A DNA stretch of 64,000 nt, taken from the NCBI RefSeq assembly GCF_042432445.1, contig NZ_JBHLXE010000046.1, positions 9,006 to 73,005 on the forward strand, given 5' to 3'. Positions 1-8,216 of the stretch are shown piece by piece. The notes below the pieces were generated by a model. That model searched no databases and was not told the DNA's origin. It worked only from the letters and a program-made list of their open reading frames with translations. Source of the DNA: Thorsellia kenyensis (GTDB lineage Bacteria; Pseudomonadota; Gammaproteobacteria; Enterobacterales; Thorselliaceae). Every line of letters starts with the position of its first letter. The first letter of the stretch is position 1. Made by a program: the position numbers and the translations under genes.

Positions 1-516
1 TTTTTCTAAAGCAGCCACACTGTCGGCAAATTCTCTTGGGGAAACATCACTATTGAACCATTCATCAAATGTCATTCCTTGATGTTTAGCTATGTCACTC
101 CACATATTGTGGTTCAGATCGCCTTCATATGTGCCAAAATTAAATTCCCTCATACGCCAATCTTTTTGGACAACTAATTGATTGGAAGTCTGATTTTTTG
201 CAAGAATTAATTCAGCAGTTTGAACGCTTCGGCCACTGTCACTACTGAATGCTCCGACAAAAGGAACATCTTGAAGCCCTACAGCTACTGTATTTACCAC
301 CTCTTCACCCTCAGGTGTTAATACAGCATCAGACCAGCCTTGTACTCTATCTGTTGTATTGAGCATAGTTTTGCCGTGGCGTACTAAATAAATTTCCACT
401 TCTTTATCAACGCTTCTTGATTGCATAGGTGTACTGCATGCACTTAGCAATATCGAAGAAAGTAAGCAAGAAACTAGTAATCCTTTTTTTGAAATTTTAT
501 TCATTTTAAATCCCAT
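1..516 (-). CDS. Histidine-phosphatase (phosphoglycerate-mutase-like) lipoprotein, 3' end cut by window edge
   Basis: The reading frame runs off the left edge, so only the N-terminal ~172 residues are visible. It begins with a short basic stretch and a hydrophobic segment ending in the lipobox LLSAC, so export and lipidation are likely. After about 20 residues comes LVRHGKT, the RHG phosphohistidine motif of the histidine phosphatase superfamily. Further along, SSDSGRSVQTAE and RMREFNFGTYEG match the family pattern. The physiological substrate cannot be told. Two in-frame ATGs are possible: 516 (GGAG seven bases upstream) and 504 (GGGA six bases upstream). It lies 60 bases downstream of the PTS gene on the same strand, behind a weak hairpin, so it may be a separate unit. 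Confidence 0.8.
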   Translation of the reverse strand, partial: MGFKMNKISKKGLLVSCLLSSILLSACSTPMQSRSVDKEVEIYLVRHGKTMLNTTDRVQGWSDAVLTPEGEEVVNTVAVGLQDVPFVGAFSSDSGRSVQTAELILAKNQTSNQLVVQKDWRMREFNFGTYEGDLNHNMWSDIAKHQGMTFDEWFNSDVSPREFADSVAALEK

Positions 517-553
517 TATGGCACTCCATTCATAATTTACTTTAAATAAATAT

Positions 554-578
554 AGGCTATTTTATACGTCAATAGCCT
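554..578 (-). terminator. Possible terminator after the PTS gene
   Basis: The arms AGGCTATT (554-561) and AATAGCCT (571-578) form an 8-bp stem with a 9-base loop directly after the PTS stop codon. On the minus strand it is followed by an AT-rich rather than pure T tract, so it may be weak. Confidence 0.45.
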
Positions 579-2471
579 CTACTTGACTAATTTTAATAAT
601 GGACGACTCGTTGTTGCTTCAGTTTCATTTACTGTAAGCACGTCAAAATAATTTTCTGTATTTGTCACTAAAACTGGCGTAGTTAAATCAAATCCTGCTT
701 TAACGATCATATCTTTATCAAAAGAAATCAGTTTCTCACCTTTTTTAATACGTTGTCCCTCCTGGATATGGGCGGAGAAATATTGTCCATTCAATTGAAC
801 AGTATCTATACCAACATGAATTAGTAACTCTACACCTGAATCCGTTGTGATACCAATTGCATGTAAGGTTTTAAATAATGAAGTGACCACACCATCTGAT
901 GGAGCATAAACATGATTCTCGCTTGGCAAAACAGCACATCCTTTCCCTATTAATCCACTTGCAAAAGTTTCATCTTTTACTTCAGATAAAGGAACGATTT
1001 TTCCAATCAAAGGGCTATGCAGTGTATCAACAACAGATTGCATAGTATCTGTTTCTTTTCTATTAGAAGTAATGGTACTATTATCATTAGCATGAACTGT
1101 CACCTTCGGTAATCCAAAAAGATATGTCCCTATAAACGACAAAATCATTGCAAAAACAGTACCGATTAGTGCACCATACCAACTACCATCAATACCTGTT
1201 GATGGTATGATCTGCAAGAAAGTAAAAATACTTGTTAGACTAGGTGAATAAACTTGCGTATTGGCATACCCGATGATCCCTCCCCCTATTGCACCTGCTA
1301 TGCAAGCAATGACAAAGGGCTTTTTCAGTGGTAAATTCACCCCATAAATGATGGGTTCAGTGATACCAAAAATACCAGTAATAGAACCTGAGCCAGCAAG
1401 GAGTTTTAATTTGGGATCGCGACTTTTCAAAAATACAGCAAATGAAGCAGATACTTGTGCTAACACCGCAGGTAAAATCATAGGGACTATTGGATCAGCT
1501 TTTAACGTATCTAAGTTATTATACATAAGTGGTACTAAGCCCCAATGCAATCCAAAAATAACAAAAACTTGCCAAAGTCCGCCAACGATTGCCCCTGCGC
1601 CTACAGCAAAAGTATCATAAATAAATTTAAATCCTTGACCTAGGCTTTGTGCTAAGGTAGTAGTTAATGGCCCTACCAAAATCAGAGTCAAAGGAACAAC
1701 TATCATCAAACATAAAAGAGGTGCTATAAGATTCTTAATTGAAGAAGGCAGAATATTATTGAAAAATCTCTCTGCATGACTCGCTATCCACACAGAAAAT
1801 ATTGCAGGCATTACAGAACTACTGTAACTCATTAATACAACAGGTATCATTAAAAAATCTATACCCTGAGCACCGGGTTTTCCAGATTCATTAAATGCAT
1901 TAACAATATCTGGATGAACTAATGATGCCCCTATAGCCATACCTATAAAAGGGTTACATTTAAATTTGAGTGAAGAAGTATAACCAATAATAATGGGAAA
2001 GAAATAAAACAGCGCATCACTCGCGGTATTCAAAATGAGTCGAGTTCCAGAAGTAGCTTCCCATAATTTTAATTGATCACAAAGGGCTATAATTCCTTTT
2101 AAAATACCACTTGCAGCTAATACACCTAAAAAAGGGGTAAAAATTCCTGAAACTAAATCTACAAATTTTTCTAATAGATTACCAGAAGATGTGTTCTTAC
2201 TGTCAGCAATATTTAGATCACATTCAGCCGCAATGAATTTGAACACATCTCCAACATGATTGCCAATCACAACTTGAAATTGTCCTCCGCTCTCTACGAC
2301 CATAATCACATCAGGATGATTTTTAAGTGCCTCCCTATCAGGAATATCTTTATCATTTAATTTAAATCGAAGGCGAGTAGCACAATGCACTACACTGGCT
2401 ACATTTTCTTTGCCCCCAACTAAAGCAAGAACATCTCTAGCTGTTGCTTCATATTTTCCTTGTTTACTCAT
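579..2471 (-). CDS. PTS beta-glucoside-type permease, fused EIIBCA (BglF family)
   Basis: A single 630-residue protein carries three PTS modules. EIIB is at the N-terminus with the phosphorylation cysteine in HCATRLRF (Cys30). EIIC spans about residues 100-460 with many membrane segments, including GITEPIIYG. EIIA is C-terminal with the active histidine in LLIHVGIDT (His552). This B-C-A order and length are those of the BglF/BglP/sucrose-type glucose-superfamily permeases. It would take up and phosphorylate a sugar, most likely a beta-glucoside, but the exact sugar cannot be read from sequence. It follows the YieK-like gene by 120 bases and shares its antiterminator leader. No phospho-beta-glucosidase is adjacent, so hydrolysis of the imported sugar must be encoded elsewhere. 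Confidence 0.93.
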   Translation of the reverse strand: MSKQGKYEATARDVLALVGGKENVASVVHCATRLRFKLNDKDIPDREALKNHPDVIMVVESGGQFQVVIGNHVGDVFKFIAAECDLNIADSKNTSSGNLLEKFVDLVSGIFTPFLGVLAASGILKGIIALCDQLKLWEATSGTRLILNTASDALFYFFPIIIGYTSSLKFKCNPFIGMAIGASLVHPDIVNAFNESGKPGAQGIDFLMIPVVLMSYSSSVMPAIFSVWIASHAERFFNNILPSSIKNLIAPLLCLMIVVPLTLILVGPLTTTLAQSLGQGFKFIYDTFAVGAGAIVGGLWQVFVIFGLHWGLVPLMYNNLDTLKADPIVPMILPAVLAQVSASFAVFLKSRDPKLKLLAGSGSITGIFGITEPIIYGVNLPLKKPFVIACIAGAIGGGIIGYANTQVYSPSLTSIFTFLQIIPSTGIDGSWYGALIGTVFAMILSFIGTYLFGLPKVTVHANDNSTITSNRKETDTMQSVVDTLHSPLIGKIVPLSEVKDETFASGLIGKGCAVLPSENHVYAPSDGVVTSLFKTLHAIGITTDSGVELLIHVGIDTVQLNGQYFSAHIQEGQRIKKGEKLISFDKDMIVKAGFDLTTPVLVTNTENYFDVLTVNETEATTSRPLLKLVK

Positions 2472-2592
2472 ATAATTACCCTCATTAAAAAGCTTACTTC
2501 ATAATAAAATCTATTTAAATTTAATTGATTATAAATAAGTCAAGAATTCCTTATGCTGTTAATAGTTCATTTAAATATTAACTCAATAATCA

Positions 2593-3312
2593 TTATTTTT
2601 TAGTGAGTTCGCTGGCAGCGTCTTCATCTAATACTACGGTAAGATTGGGATGTAATTGCAAAATTGATGCAGGAACATCTAGGGTAATGGGCCCCTCTAA
2701 AGCTTGTTTAATAATATTTGCTTTAGATTTCCCCGTTGCAAATAGAACTAAATGACGTGCATGCATAACACTTTTAGGGCCCATAGTTACCCAATAATCA
2801 GGGACCTTAGTGATGTCTCCACCCACCTCATTGAGCAAAAGTTCTTTATGTTTTTCAGTAGCATTAATACGAACCGTCTTATCTTGCCATTCTGTTGTAT
2901 TGGGTAAGTTGCCACAAAAATGTCCATCTGCACCAATACCCATTAAAATTAAGTCTAATCCACCCGCCTTATCAATCATGTCATCGAATTGAAGATAATT
3001 ATACGGAGTCATTTGCATTATTTGATCAGAAGAGATATTAGCTGGTTTAAAATAGAGCCTATTGAGATGGTGCATAGTGAGTCCATACCCTTGCTCGTCA
3101 AAAACAGGAATTTCATCAAAATTGAAATAAGTAACATTAGAAAAGTGTGGCTTATTTTTGACTTGTTCAACTAATAATTCATACGTCCGTTTAGGCGTAT
3201 TTCCTGCTGTTATAGCCATATTAACTTTTTTCGGTTGGATCATCTTACTCAAAAGCAAGGTCATAGTACTCTGGCTCATTGCTTCATAATCTTTTTCAAC
3301 AATCAGTTGCAT
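2593..3312 (-). CDS. yieK: YieK-like NagB/6-phosphogluconolactonase family protein
   Basis: This 239-residue protein belongs to the glucosamine-6-phosphate isomerase/6-phosphogluconolactonase superfamily. NFDEIPVFDEQGYG and MGIGADGHFCGNLPNT correspond to the catalytic regions of NagB-type enzymes, and the whole sequence closely follows E. coli YieK (about 240 residues). YieK has no firmly assigned substrate and is a bgl-associated gene in E. coli. Here it is the first gene of an operon with a BglF-type permease, repeating that association. It likely handles a sugar phosphate made by the permease. The ATG at 3312 is preceded by GGGA at an acceptable distance. Confidence 0.85.
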   Translation of the reverse strand: MQLIVEKDYEAMSQSTMTLLLSKMIQPKKVNMAITAGNTPKRTYELLVEQVKNKPHFSNVTYFNFDEIPVFDEQGYGLTMHHLNRLYFKPANISSDQIMQMTPYNYLQFDDMIDKAGGLDLILMGIGADGHFCGNLPNTTEWQDKTVRINATEKHKELLLNEVGGDITKVPDYWVTMGPKSVMHARHLVLFATGKSKANIIKQALEGPITLDVPASILQLHPNLTVVLDEDAASELTKK

Positions 3313-3370
3313 AATTTATTGTCCCAATAAAATAAATTGTGGTTAGATACACTCTGTTAGAATTTTAGGC

Positions 3371-3430
3371 AAAAAAAAACCTGAAACATCCTTCCCCTTC
3401 TGAAAAGAGGTAAAAAGTGTTTCAGGTTTT
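3371..3430 (-). terminator. Leader terminator of the yieK-PTS operon
   Basis: On the minus strand, arms AAAACCTGAAAC and GTTTCAGGTTTT form a perfect 12-bp stem followed by a run of nine T. It lies about 60 bases upstream of the yieK start. Its upstream arm shares bases AAAACCTG with the antiterminator element at 3423-3454, so the two RNA folds exclude each other. This is the classical arrangement of BglG/LicT/SacY control. Confidence 0.9.
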
Positions 3431-3454
3431 GCCCACTGAAAGTGGTTACAATCC
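3423..3454 (-). promoter_or_regulatory. Ribonucleic antiterminator (RAT) for a BglG/LicT-family protein
   Basis: Read on the minus strand, the 32-nt element starts GGATTGTAACCAC, has a small CCAC/GTGG inner hairpin, and ends GTGGGCAAAACCTG. This matches the bgl/lic/sac RAT consensus (GGATTGTTAC...GGCAAAACCT). Its 3' end overlaps the terminator stem at 3371-3430. A phosphorylation-controlled antiterminator bound here would let transcription into yieK and the permease gene. No BglG-type gene is in the window, so the regulator must act in trans. Confidence 0.9.
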
Positions 3455-3468
3455 TTAAAATTTGAATA

Positions 3469-3492
3469 AATCTAACAAAGCTAGTGTAATAG
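3469..3492 (-). promoter_or_regulatory. Probable sigma-70 promoter of the yieK-PTS operon
   Basis: On the minus strand TAGATT (3469-3474) is a 4/6 match to the -10 box. About 17 bases upstream lies TTTACC, a 4/6 match to the -35 box. The predicted start near 3462 places the CRP site at about -61 and the RAT just inside the transcript. The geometry is more persuasive than the hexamers. Confidence 0.5.
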
Positions 3493-3514
3493 GTAAAGCA
3501 ATCTATTTTAAAAA

Positions 3515-3530
3515 TGTGACAAGGATCATA
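3515..3530 (-). promoter_or_regulatory. CRP site upstream of the yieK-PTS operon
   Basis: The sequence TGTGA-N6-TCATA matches nine of ten key bases of the CRP consensus TGTGA-N6-TCACA. It is centred at about 3522.5, roughly 60.5 bases before the predicted start, which is the usual class I activator position. crp itself is in the window. Confidence 0.7.
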
Positions 3531-3774
3531 AGAAGCCTTTAAAAATGCAACGTTTGTATAGAAAAGATTTTTTGCTTATTTAGTGATATTTAAATACTGA
3601 GATATATTAATTTCTTCTAAGCAATATTTGCATATCGAGGAAAGATATTGAATAATCGCTTTACTACATTTATGAGTGAATAGTCATCTAAAATATACCA
3701 AAAATAATTATGGACATAATGCTGAACAAAACGATTAATACAATTACCTAATAAACTATAGAAAAGAGGAAAAT

Positions 3775-4599
3775 ATGAGTAATCCCCCAAAGAAAATAGA
3801 ATTAATAGCCTTAGATATGGATGGTACATTATTAAATAGCCAGCATGATATCTCTGAATACACTATTGATGTCATCACAAAAGTAAGAGCAAAAGGGATA
3901 AAAGTCGTCCTTGTGACAGGACGTCCTTATATAGGAACTGTTAAATTTACCGAAAAACTTAGCATGCGTGAAGACAATGATTACGTAATTGTTTGTAATG
4001 GATCATTAACCATAAAGCCTAAAACTGGAGAGGTTGTGACTCAAGAAACACTAGACATCAATGATTATTATGAATTAGAAGCATTATCACGTGAACTCAA
4101 CGTTCATTTTCATGTATTTGATAAGGATAATGTATATACTGCGAATAAAGATATCAGTCCTTATACCATTTTGGAAACGCAATTGACAGGTATTGCGCTT
4201 AAATTCAGGACACCTGAAGAGATGCCAAAAGAGATGCAATTTCCAAAAATGATGATGATTGATGAACCTGAGGTTTTAAATCAAGCCATCGCTAAGTTGC
4301 CCCCATCACTTTATGAACGCTATAATATTATCAAAAGCGCCCCTTATTTCTTAGAAATTATTCCCAAAGGAGTAAATAAAGGGCTTACACTTAAAAAACT
4401 TGCACACAAACTAGGTATACCGGCTGAACATATTTTAGCAATGGGAGATCAAGGCAACGACATAGCGATGTTTGAATTTGCAGGATATTCAGTTGCGATG
4501 GGTAATGCCATAGACGAATTAAAAGAGATTGCAGATGGCGTTGCAGAGACAAATGACAATGATGGCGTCGGCAAAACTATAGAGAAATTTTGCCTATAA
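3775..4599 (+). CDS. yidA: HAD-superfamily sugar phosphatase, YidA-like (Cof type)
   Basis: This 274-residue soluble protein starts with the HAD motif ALDMDGTLL (nucleophile Asp14, acid Asp16). It has VLVTGRPY as motif II and MGDQGNDIAMFEFAGYSVAMGN near residues 223-244 as motif IV. The order and spacing, including ANRDIS-like and SAPYFLEI segments, are those of E. coli YidA (270 residues), a Mg-dependent phosphatase of sugar phosphates. AGAGGA lies seven bases before the ATG. It diverges from the yieK-PTS operon across a 460-base gap, and a role in dephosphorylating surplus sugar phosphates would fit, but that link is inference. Confidence 0.9.
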   Translation: MSNPPKKIELIALDMDGTLLNSQHDISEYTIDVITKVRAKGIKVVLVTGRPYIGTVKFTEKLSMREDNDYVIVCNGSLTIKPKTGEVVTQETLDINDYYELEALSRELNVHFHVFDKDNVYTANKDISPYTILETQLTGIALKFRTPEEMPKEMQFPKMMMIDEPEVLNQAIAKLPPSLYERYNIIKSAPYFLEIIPKGVNKGLTLKKLAHKLGIPAEHILAMGDQGNDIAMFEFAGYSVAMGNAIDELKEIADGVAETNDNDGVGKTIEKFCL

Positions 4600-4626
4600 A
4601 GTATATTCTCAATATCAACTTAGAAT

Positions 4627-4660
4627 TTTAGCTACTGAATCTTTTCGCACAGTGGCTAAA
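4627..4660. terminator. Hairpin between convergent yidA and purN
   Basis: TTTAGCTACTG (4627-4637) pairs with CAGTGGCTAAA (4650-4660) with one wobble. The flanks are T-rich on the plus side. It probably terminates yidA and perhaps purN. Confidence 0.5.
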
Positions 4661-4682
4661 TATAATTTCTATTATTTATTCT

Positions 4683-5363
4683 TTAAGGTGCATAGCCTGA
4701 TGGCCCTAAAGCTAAGCCATCGAGATACGCTACATTATTTTCTAATTTAAGTCTACCATCGATAAACCAGCGAACAACTAAAGGATAAATTTGATGCTCT
4801 TGATATTTAACACGTTCCGTTAAAATATCAGCATCATCTTCAGGAAATACCGGGACTTTCGCTTGTAAAATAACCGGGCCAGAATCTAACCCTGTGTCAA
4901 CAAAATGGACACTTGTACCATGCTCCGTTTCATTAGCCTCTAAAACACGTTGATGAGTATCTAAACCTTTATATTTAGGTAATAGAGAGGGATGAATATT
5001 AATTAGTTTCCCTGATAGAGCCTCAACAAATTGTTCGGATAAAATACGCATATAACCAGCTAAAACCACTAAATCAGGAGAGTAACTCTGGATAATCTCA
5101 AGCAATGCCTCATCAAAGAGTGCTCTATTAGCAAAATCCGCCTGCTTAACAATATGCGTATTAATATTTGCTTCCCGAGCAAATTCCAGACCACCAGCTG
5201 AGGGATTGTTTGTAAGTACAGCACAAATATTTGCGTTGATAGGTTCGCTAACATGAAAAGAGTGAGTCTCTTGGCAATTGTCGATTAAAGTTTTTAAGTT
5301 AGAGCCTGAACCTGAGATAAGGACAACAATTTTTTTTGGGGAGTGAGTGGTCATAGCAAACAA
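4683..5363 (-). CDS. purN: Phosphoribosylglycinamide formyltransferase
   Basis: PurN uses 10-formyl-THF to formylate GAR in step 3 of purine synthesis. The catalytic triad of the family is visible: Asn122 and His124 in LINIHPSLLPKYKG and Asp160 in HFVDTGLDSGPV, counting from the first start. Length (226 residues) is about ten residues above E. coli PurN. Two starts are possible: TTG at 5363, with AAAGAG five bases upstream, or ATG at 5354, with that motif 14 bases away. Spacing favours TTG. It follows purM on the same strand with an 87-base gap containing a strong hairpin, so dosage relative to purM may be tuned. Confidence 0.95.
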   Translation of the reverse strand: MFAMTTHSPKKIVVLISGSGSNLKTLIDNCQETHSFHVSEPINANICAVLTNNPSAGGLEFAREANINTHIVKQADFANRALFDEALLEIIQSYSPDLVVLAGYMRILSEQFVEALSGKLINIHPSLLPKYKGLDTHQRVLEANETEHGTSVHFVDTGLDSGPVILQAKVPVFPEDDADILTERVKYQEHQIYPLVVRWFIDGRLKLENNVAYLDGLALGPSGYAP

Positions 5364-5390
5364 TAATTCTCTTTATTGAAGATCATAAGA

Positions 5391-5426
5391 AAGTCAGCCG
5401 CTAAAAACAAATTGTACGGCTGACTT
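5391..5426 (-). repeat. Intercistronic hairpin between purM and purN
   Basis: AAGTCAGCCG (5391-5400) and CGGCTGACTT (5417-5426) form a perfect 10-bp stem with a 16-base loop. There is no proper T-run on the minus strand, so it looks more like an mRNA-stabilising or attenuating structure than a full terminator. Confidence 0.7.
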
Positions 5427-5450
5427 CGTTCGATGAGTGACATAAAATAA

Positions 5451-6536
5451 TTATTTAATAATTACTTGTGGACTTTGTACTTCTGCACGTTCGATAATTT
5501 CGCCAATTTGCCACGCTTTTTCGCCAGCAGAGTGGAGTAAATTGAGAGCATCTTCGACATGCTCTTTTGGCAGTGCAATAATCATACCCACCCCACAATT
5601 AAAGGTCCTATACATTTCATGCGTAGTAACGTTACCCTCTCTTTGCAACCAGGTAAAAATTGCAGGCCATTGCCAGCTTGATTCATTAATAGATGCAGTA
5701 AGATTATCTGGGAGTACACGAGGAATATTTTCCCAAAATCCGCCACCTGTAATATGCACCAACCCATGAACTGGGAGTTTTTTTAATAGCTCGAGTACAG
5801 ATTTAACATAAATTTTGGTCGGAGCCATCAAATGATCTGCAATCGATTTTCCATCTAGCATCACTTTATTTGGTGCTGTTTTACTGATTTCTAAAATTTT
5901 ACGGATTAAAGAGTATCCATTAGAGTGAGGCCCGCTGGAACCTAAAGCAATTAAGGCGTCATTAGCACTTACTTTTGATCCATCAATAAGTTTAGATTTT
6001 TCCACTACTCCTACGCAAAAACCGGCTAAATCATAATCTTCGCCTTCATACATACCTGGCATTTCAGCGGTTTCACCACCAACCAGTGAGCAACCCGACT
6101 GTACACAACCCTCAGCTATACCTTCTACAACTTTGGCGGCAGTCTCTACATTTAATTTTCCTGTTGCGTAATAATCCAGAAAAAATAAAGGTTCAGCGCC
6201 TTGCACAATTAAATCATTAACGCACATAGCGACTAAATCGATACCTATTGTTTCATGGCGCCCTAAATCCATCGCCAATCTCAATTTAGTGCCCACTCCA
6301 TCTGTGCCTGATACCAAAATTGGCTCTTCATAGCCTTTAGGTATTGCACAAAGAGCACCAAAACCACCTAATCCTCCCATTACCTCAGGCCGAGTTGTTC
6401 TTTTAACAGCACCTTTAATCCTCTCAACAAGGGCATTACCAGCGTCTATATTAACACCAGCTGACTGATAGTCTAACGAAGGTCTTGGATCTACTTCATT
6501 TAATATATTATTTTTTGTGGTATTTTCTTGGTTCAC
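5451..6536 (-). CDS. purM: Phosphoribosylformylglycinamidine cyclo-ligase (AIR synthetase)
   Basis: PurM closes the imidazole ring of FGAM to give AIR, using ATP. SGTDGVGTKL, GIDLVAMCVNDLIVQGAEPLF, GGETAEMPG and SSGPHSNGYSL are signature stretches of the PurM/SelD fold and agree with E. coli PurM almost throughout. The protein has 361 residues. About 16 extra residues precede the usual N-terminus (SLDYQSAGV), and the first ATG is used because no later one exists before that motif. No PurR-type palindrome (ACGCAAACG...) is seen upstream. The next upstream gene is the symporter, 117 bases away. Confidence 0.97.
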   Translation of the reverse strand: MNQENTTKNNILNEVDPRPSLDYQSAGVNIDAGNALVERIKGAVKRTTRPEVMGGLGGFGALCAIPKGYEEPILVSGTDGVGTKLRLAMDLGRHETIGIDLVAMCVNDLIVQGAEPLFFLDYYATGKLNVETAAKVVEGIAEGCVQSGCSLVGGETAEMPGMYEGEDYDLAGFCVGVVEKSKLIDGSKVSANDALIALGSSGPHSNGYSLIRKILEISKTAPNKVMLDGKSIADHLMAPTKIYVKSVLELLKKLPVHGLVHITGGGFWENIPRVLPDNLTASINESSWQWPAIFTWLQREGNVTTHEMYRTFNCGVGMIIALPKEHVEDALNLLHSAGEKAWQIGEIIERAEVQSPQVIIK

Positions 6537-6653
6537 TTTGCTTATCCTAAATATGAAGGGTCAATTTAAACATAATTTAGTTAAAAGCCGCTGTAAATTC
6601 AGATGAAAATTCAGGCTTTAAATTAAGATTACTTACTACATAAACATTTTATA

Positions 6654-8126
6654 CTATTTTTCTCTATTAATCTCATCCCAAAGATCAGCATTTTTAATAC
6701 CTAACTTAGTAGGTTGAAATATAGGGGTTTTTCCCGCTTTTTTCTGGGTTTCATAATCTCTAAGTGCTTTGATGGCAGGTCGAAACAAAATCAATAGAGC
6801 GATGATATTCATCCATGCCATTAGTCCTACACCAATATCACCAAGATGCCATGCGGTTTTACTTGCATATATGCATCCTAAAAAGACAGTGATAATACTT
6901 CCTAACCTTAAATAATTGATTACTAGTAAACCAGGCTTATTAGAAAATAAATAAGTCAAATTTGTCTCCGCCATATAGTAGTAAGCGATGATGGTCGTGA
7001 AAGCAAAAAACAGTAAAGCAATCGCAACAAATCCTTTACCAAAGCCAGGCATGATAGATTCAATAGAGTGCTGAACAAATGCAGGACCTGCATCGACACC
7101 TACAAGTCCTGCATAAATAAATGCATCGGGGTCATTAGGATCGACAATATTATACAGTCCAGTAGAAAGCATAATAAATGCAGTTGCGGTACAGACAAAT
7201 AAGGTATCGATATATACTGAAAATGCTTGAACGTAACCCTGCTCAGCAGGATGCTGAACCTCTGCTACTGCAGCTGAATGAGGGGCGCTACCTTGGCCAG
7301 CTTCATTAGAATATAAACCTCTCTTGACTCCCATTTGAATAGCTTGCCAAATCACGGCACCAAACACCGGACCTAAACCAAAAGCACCTTCAAATATCAT
7401 TTTTATCATACCAGGGACGGCTTTAAAATTTATAACGATGATGATAATCGCAACAAGCACGTAAGCGATTGCCATAAATGGAACTACCCACTGTGCAAAG
7501 CTGGCAATTCTTTTTAAACCACCAAAGATAACAAAAGCCATTACTATAGAAATACCTATTGCAGTATATAAAGGTGGTATTTCCCAAGCCACGGTTAGAC
7601 TTTCAGCAATGGCATTAGATTGATTGGTAGGTAATAAAAAGCCCCAAGCGAGTACAGTAAACCCAGCAAACAAGAGTGCATACCATTTTTTTCCCATTGC
7701 TTTCTCTATATAATAAGCCGGACCTCCACGATACTCTGCTTTATTATCTTTTTGTTTGTAGATCTGGGCGAGCGTACATTCGACAAAAGAGGTAGATGCT
7801 CCTAAAAAGGCAACAACCCACATCCAAAATATCGCACCCGGACCGCCTACACCTATCGCTAATGCTACGCCTGCAATATTTCCCGTACCTACTCGGCCCG
7901 AAAGAGACATCGCGAAAGCTTGAAAAGAGGATACGCCTGATGCAGAAGATTTGTTATTAAGCATCAAACGTATCATCTCTTTAACCCCACGAACTTGGAT
8001 AAAACGTGTGGCAATTGAAAAAAACAAACCTGCAAATAAACATAATCCAATCAAAGGATAGCTCCATACTAGTCCTTGTATAGATTCTAGTCCTCGAACA
8101 AATATATTTCCTTTTGCTACTTCCAT
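6654..8126 (-). CDS. Sodium:alanine/glycine symporter (AGCS family)
   Basis: This is a 490-residue inner-membrane protein with about ten to eleven hydrophobic segments. The AGCS signature is present in FQAFAMSLSGRVGTGNIAGVA and in GGPGAIFWMWVVAFLGA, followed by SFVECTLAQIYK and GGPAYYIEKAMG. Members such as E. coli YaaJ and Bacillus AlsT import D/L-alanine or glycine with Na+. The exact amino acid cannot be decided here. GGGAG lies eight bases before the ATG. It lies 90 bases after hemF on the same strand. No glycine riboswitch is recognisable in that gap. Confidence 0.9.
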   Translation of the reverse strand: MEVAKGNIFVRGLESIQGLVWSYPLIGLCLFAGLFFSIATRFIQVRGVKEMIRLMLNNKSSASGVSSFQAFAMSLSGRVGTGNIAGVALAIGVGGPGAIFWMWVVAFLGASTSFVECTLAQIYKQKDNKAEYRGGPAYYIEKAMGKKWYALLFAGFTVLAWGFLLPTNQSNAIAESLTVAWEIPPLYTAIGISIVMAFVIFGGLKRIASFAQWVVPFMAIAYVLVAIIIIVINFKAVPGMIKMIFEGAFGLGPVFGAVIWQAIQMGVKRGLYSNEAGQGSAPHSAAVAEVQHPAEQGYVQAFSVYIDTLFVCTATAFIMLSTGLYNIVDPNDPDAFIYAGLVGVDAGPAFVQHSIESIMPGFGKGFVAIALLFFAFTTIIAYYYMAETNLTYLFSNKPGLLVINYLRLGSIITVFLGCIYASKTAWHLGDIGVGLMAWMNIIALLILFRPAIKALRDYETQKKAGKTPIFQPTKLGIKNADLWDEINREK

Positions 8127-8216
8127 AACTTAATCTCCCTGTGGTTATCAAATGCCATTTTTACTCATAAAAAATGGTTATACATAGGTACACATTACTC
8201 AATGTATATTTATTAC

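Noticed and set aside
3617..3829. 70-residue minus-strand frame
   Set aside because: It overlaps the yidA start, has no Shine-Dalgarno sequence and has a composition that looks like random AT-rich translation.
8127..8216. Glycine riboswitch before the AGCS symporter
   Set aside because: The gap is only 90 bases and shows no conserved riboswitch core, only a small AT-rich hairpin.
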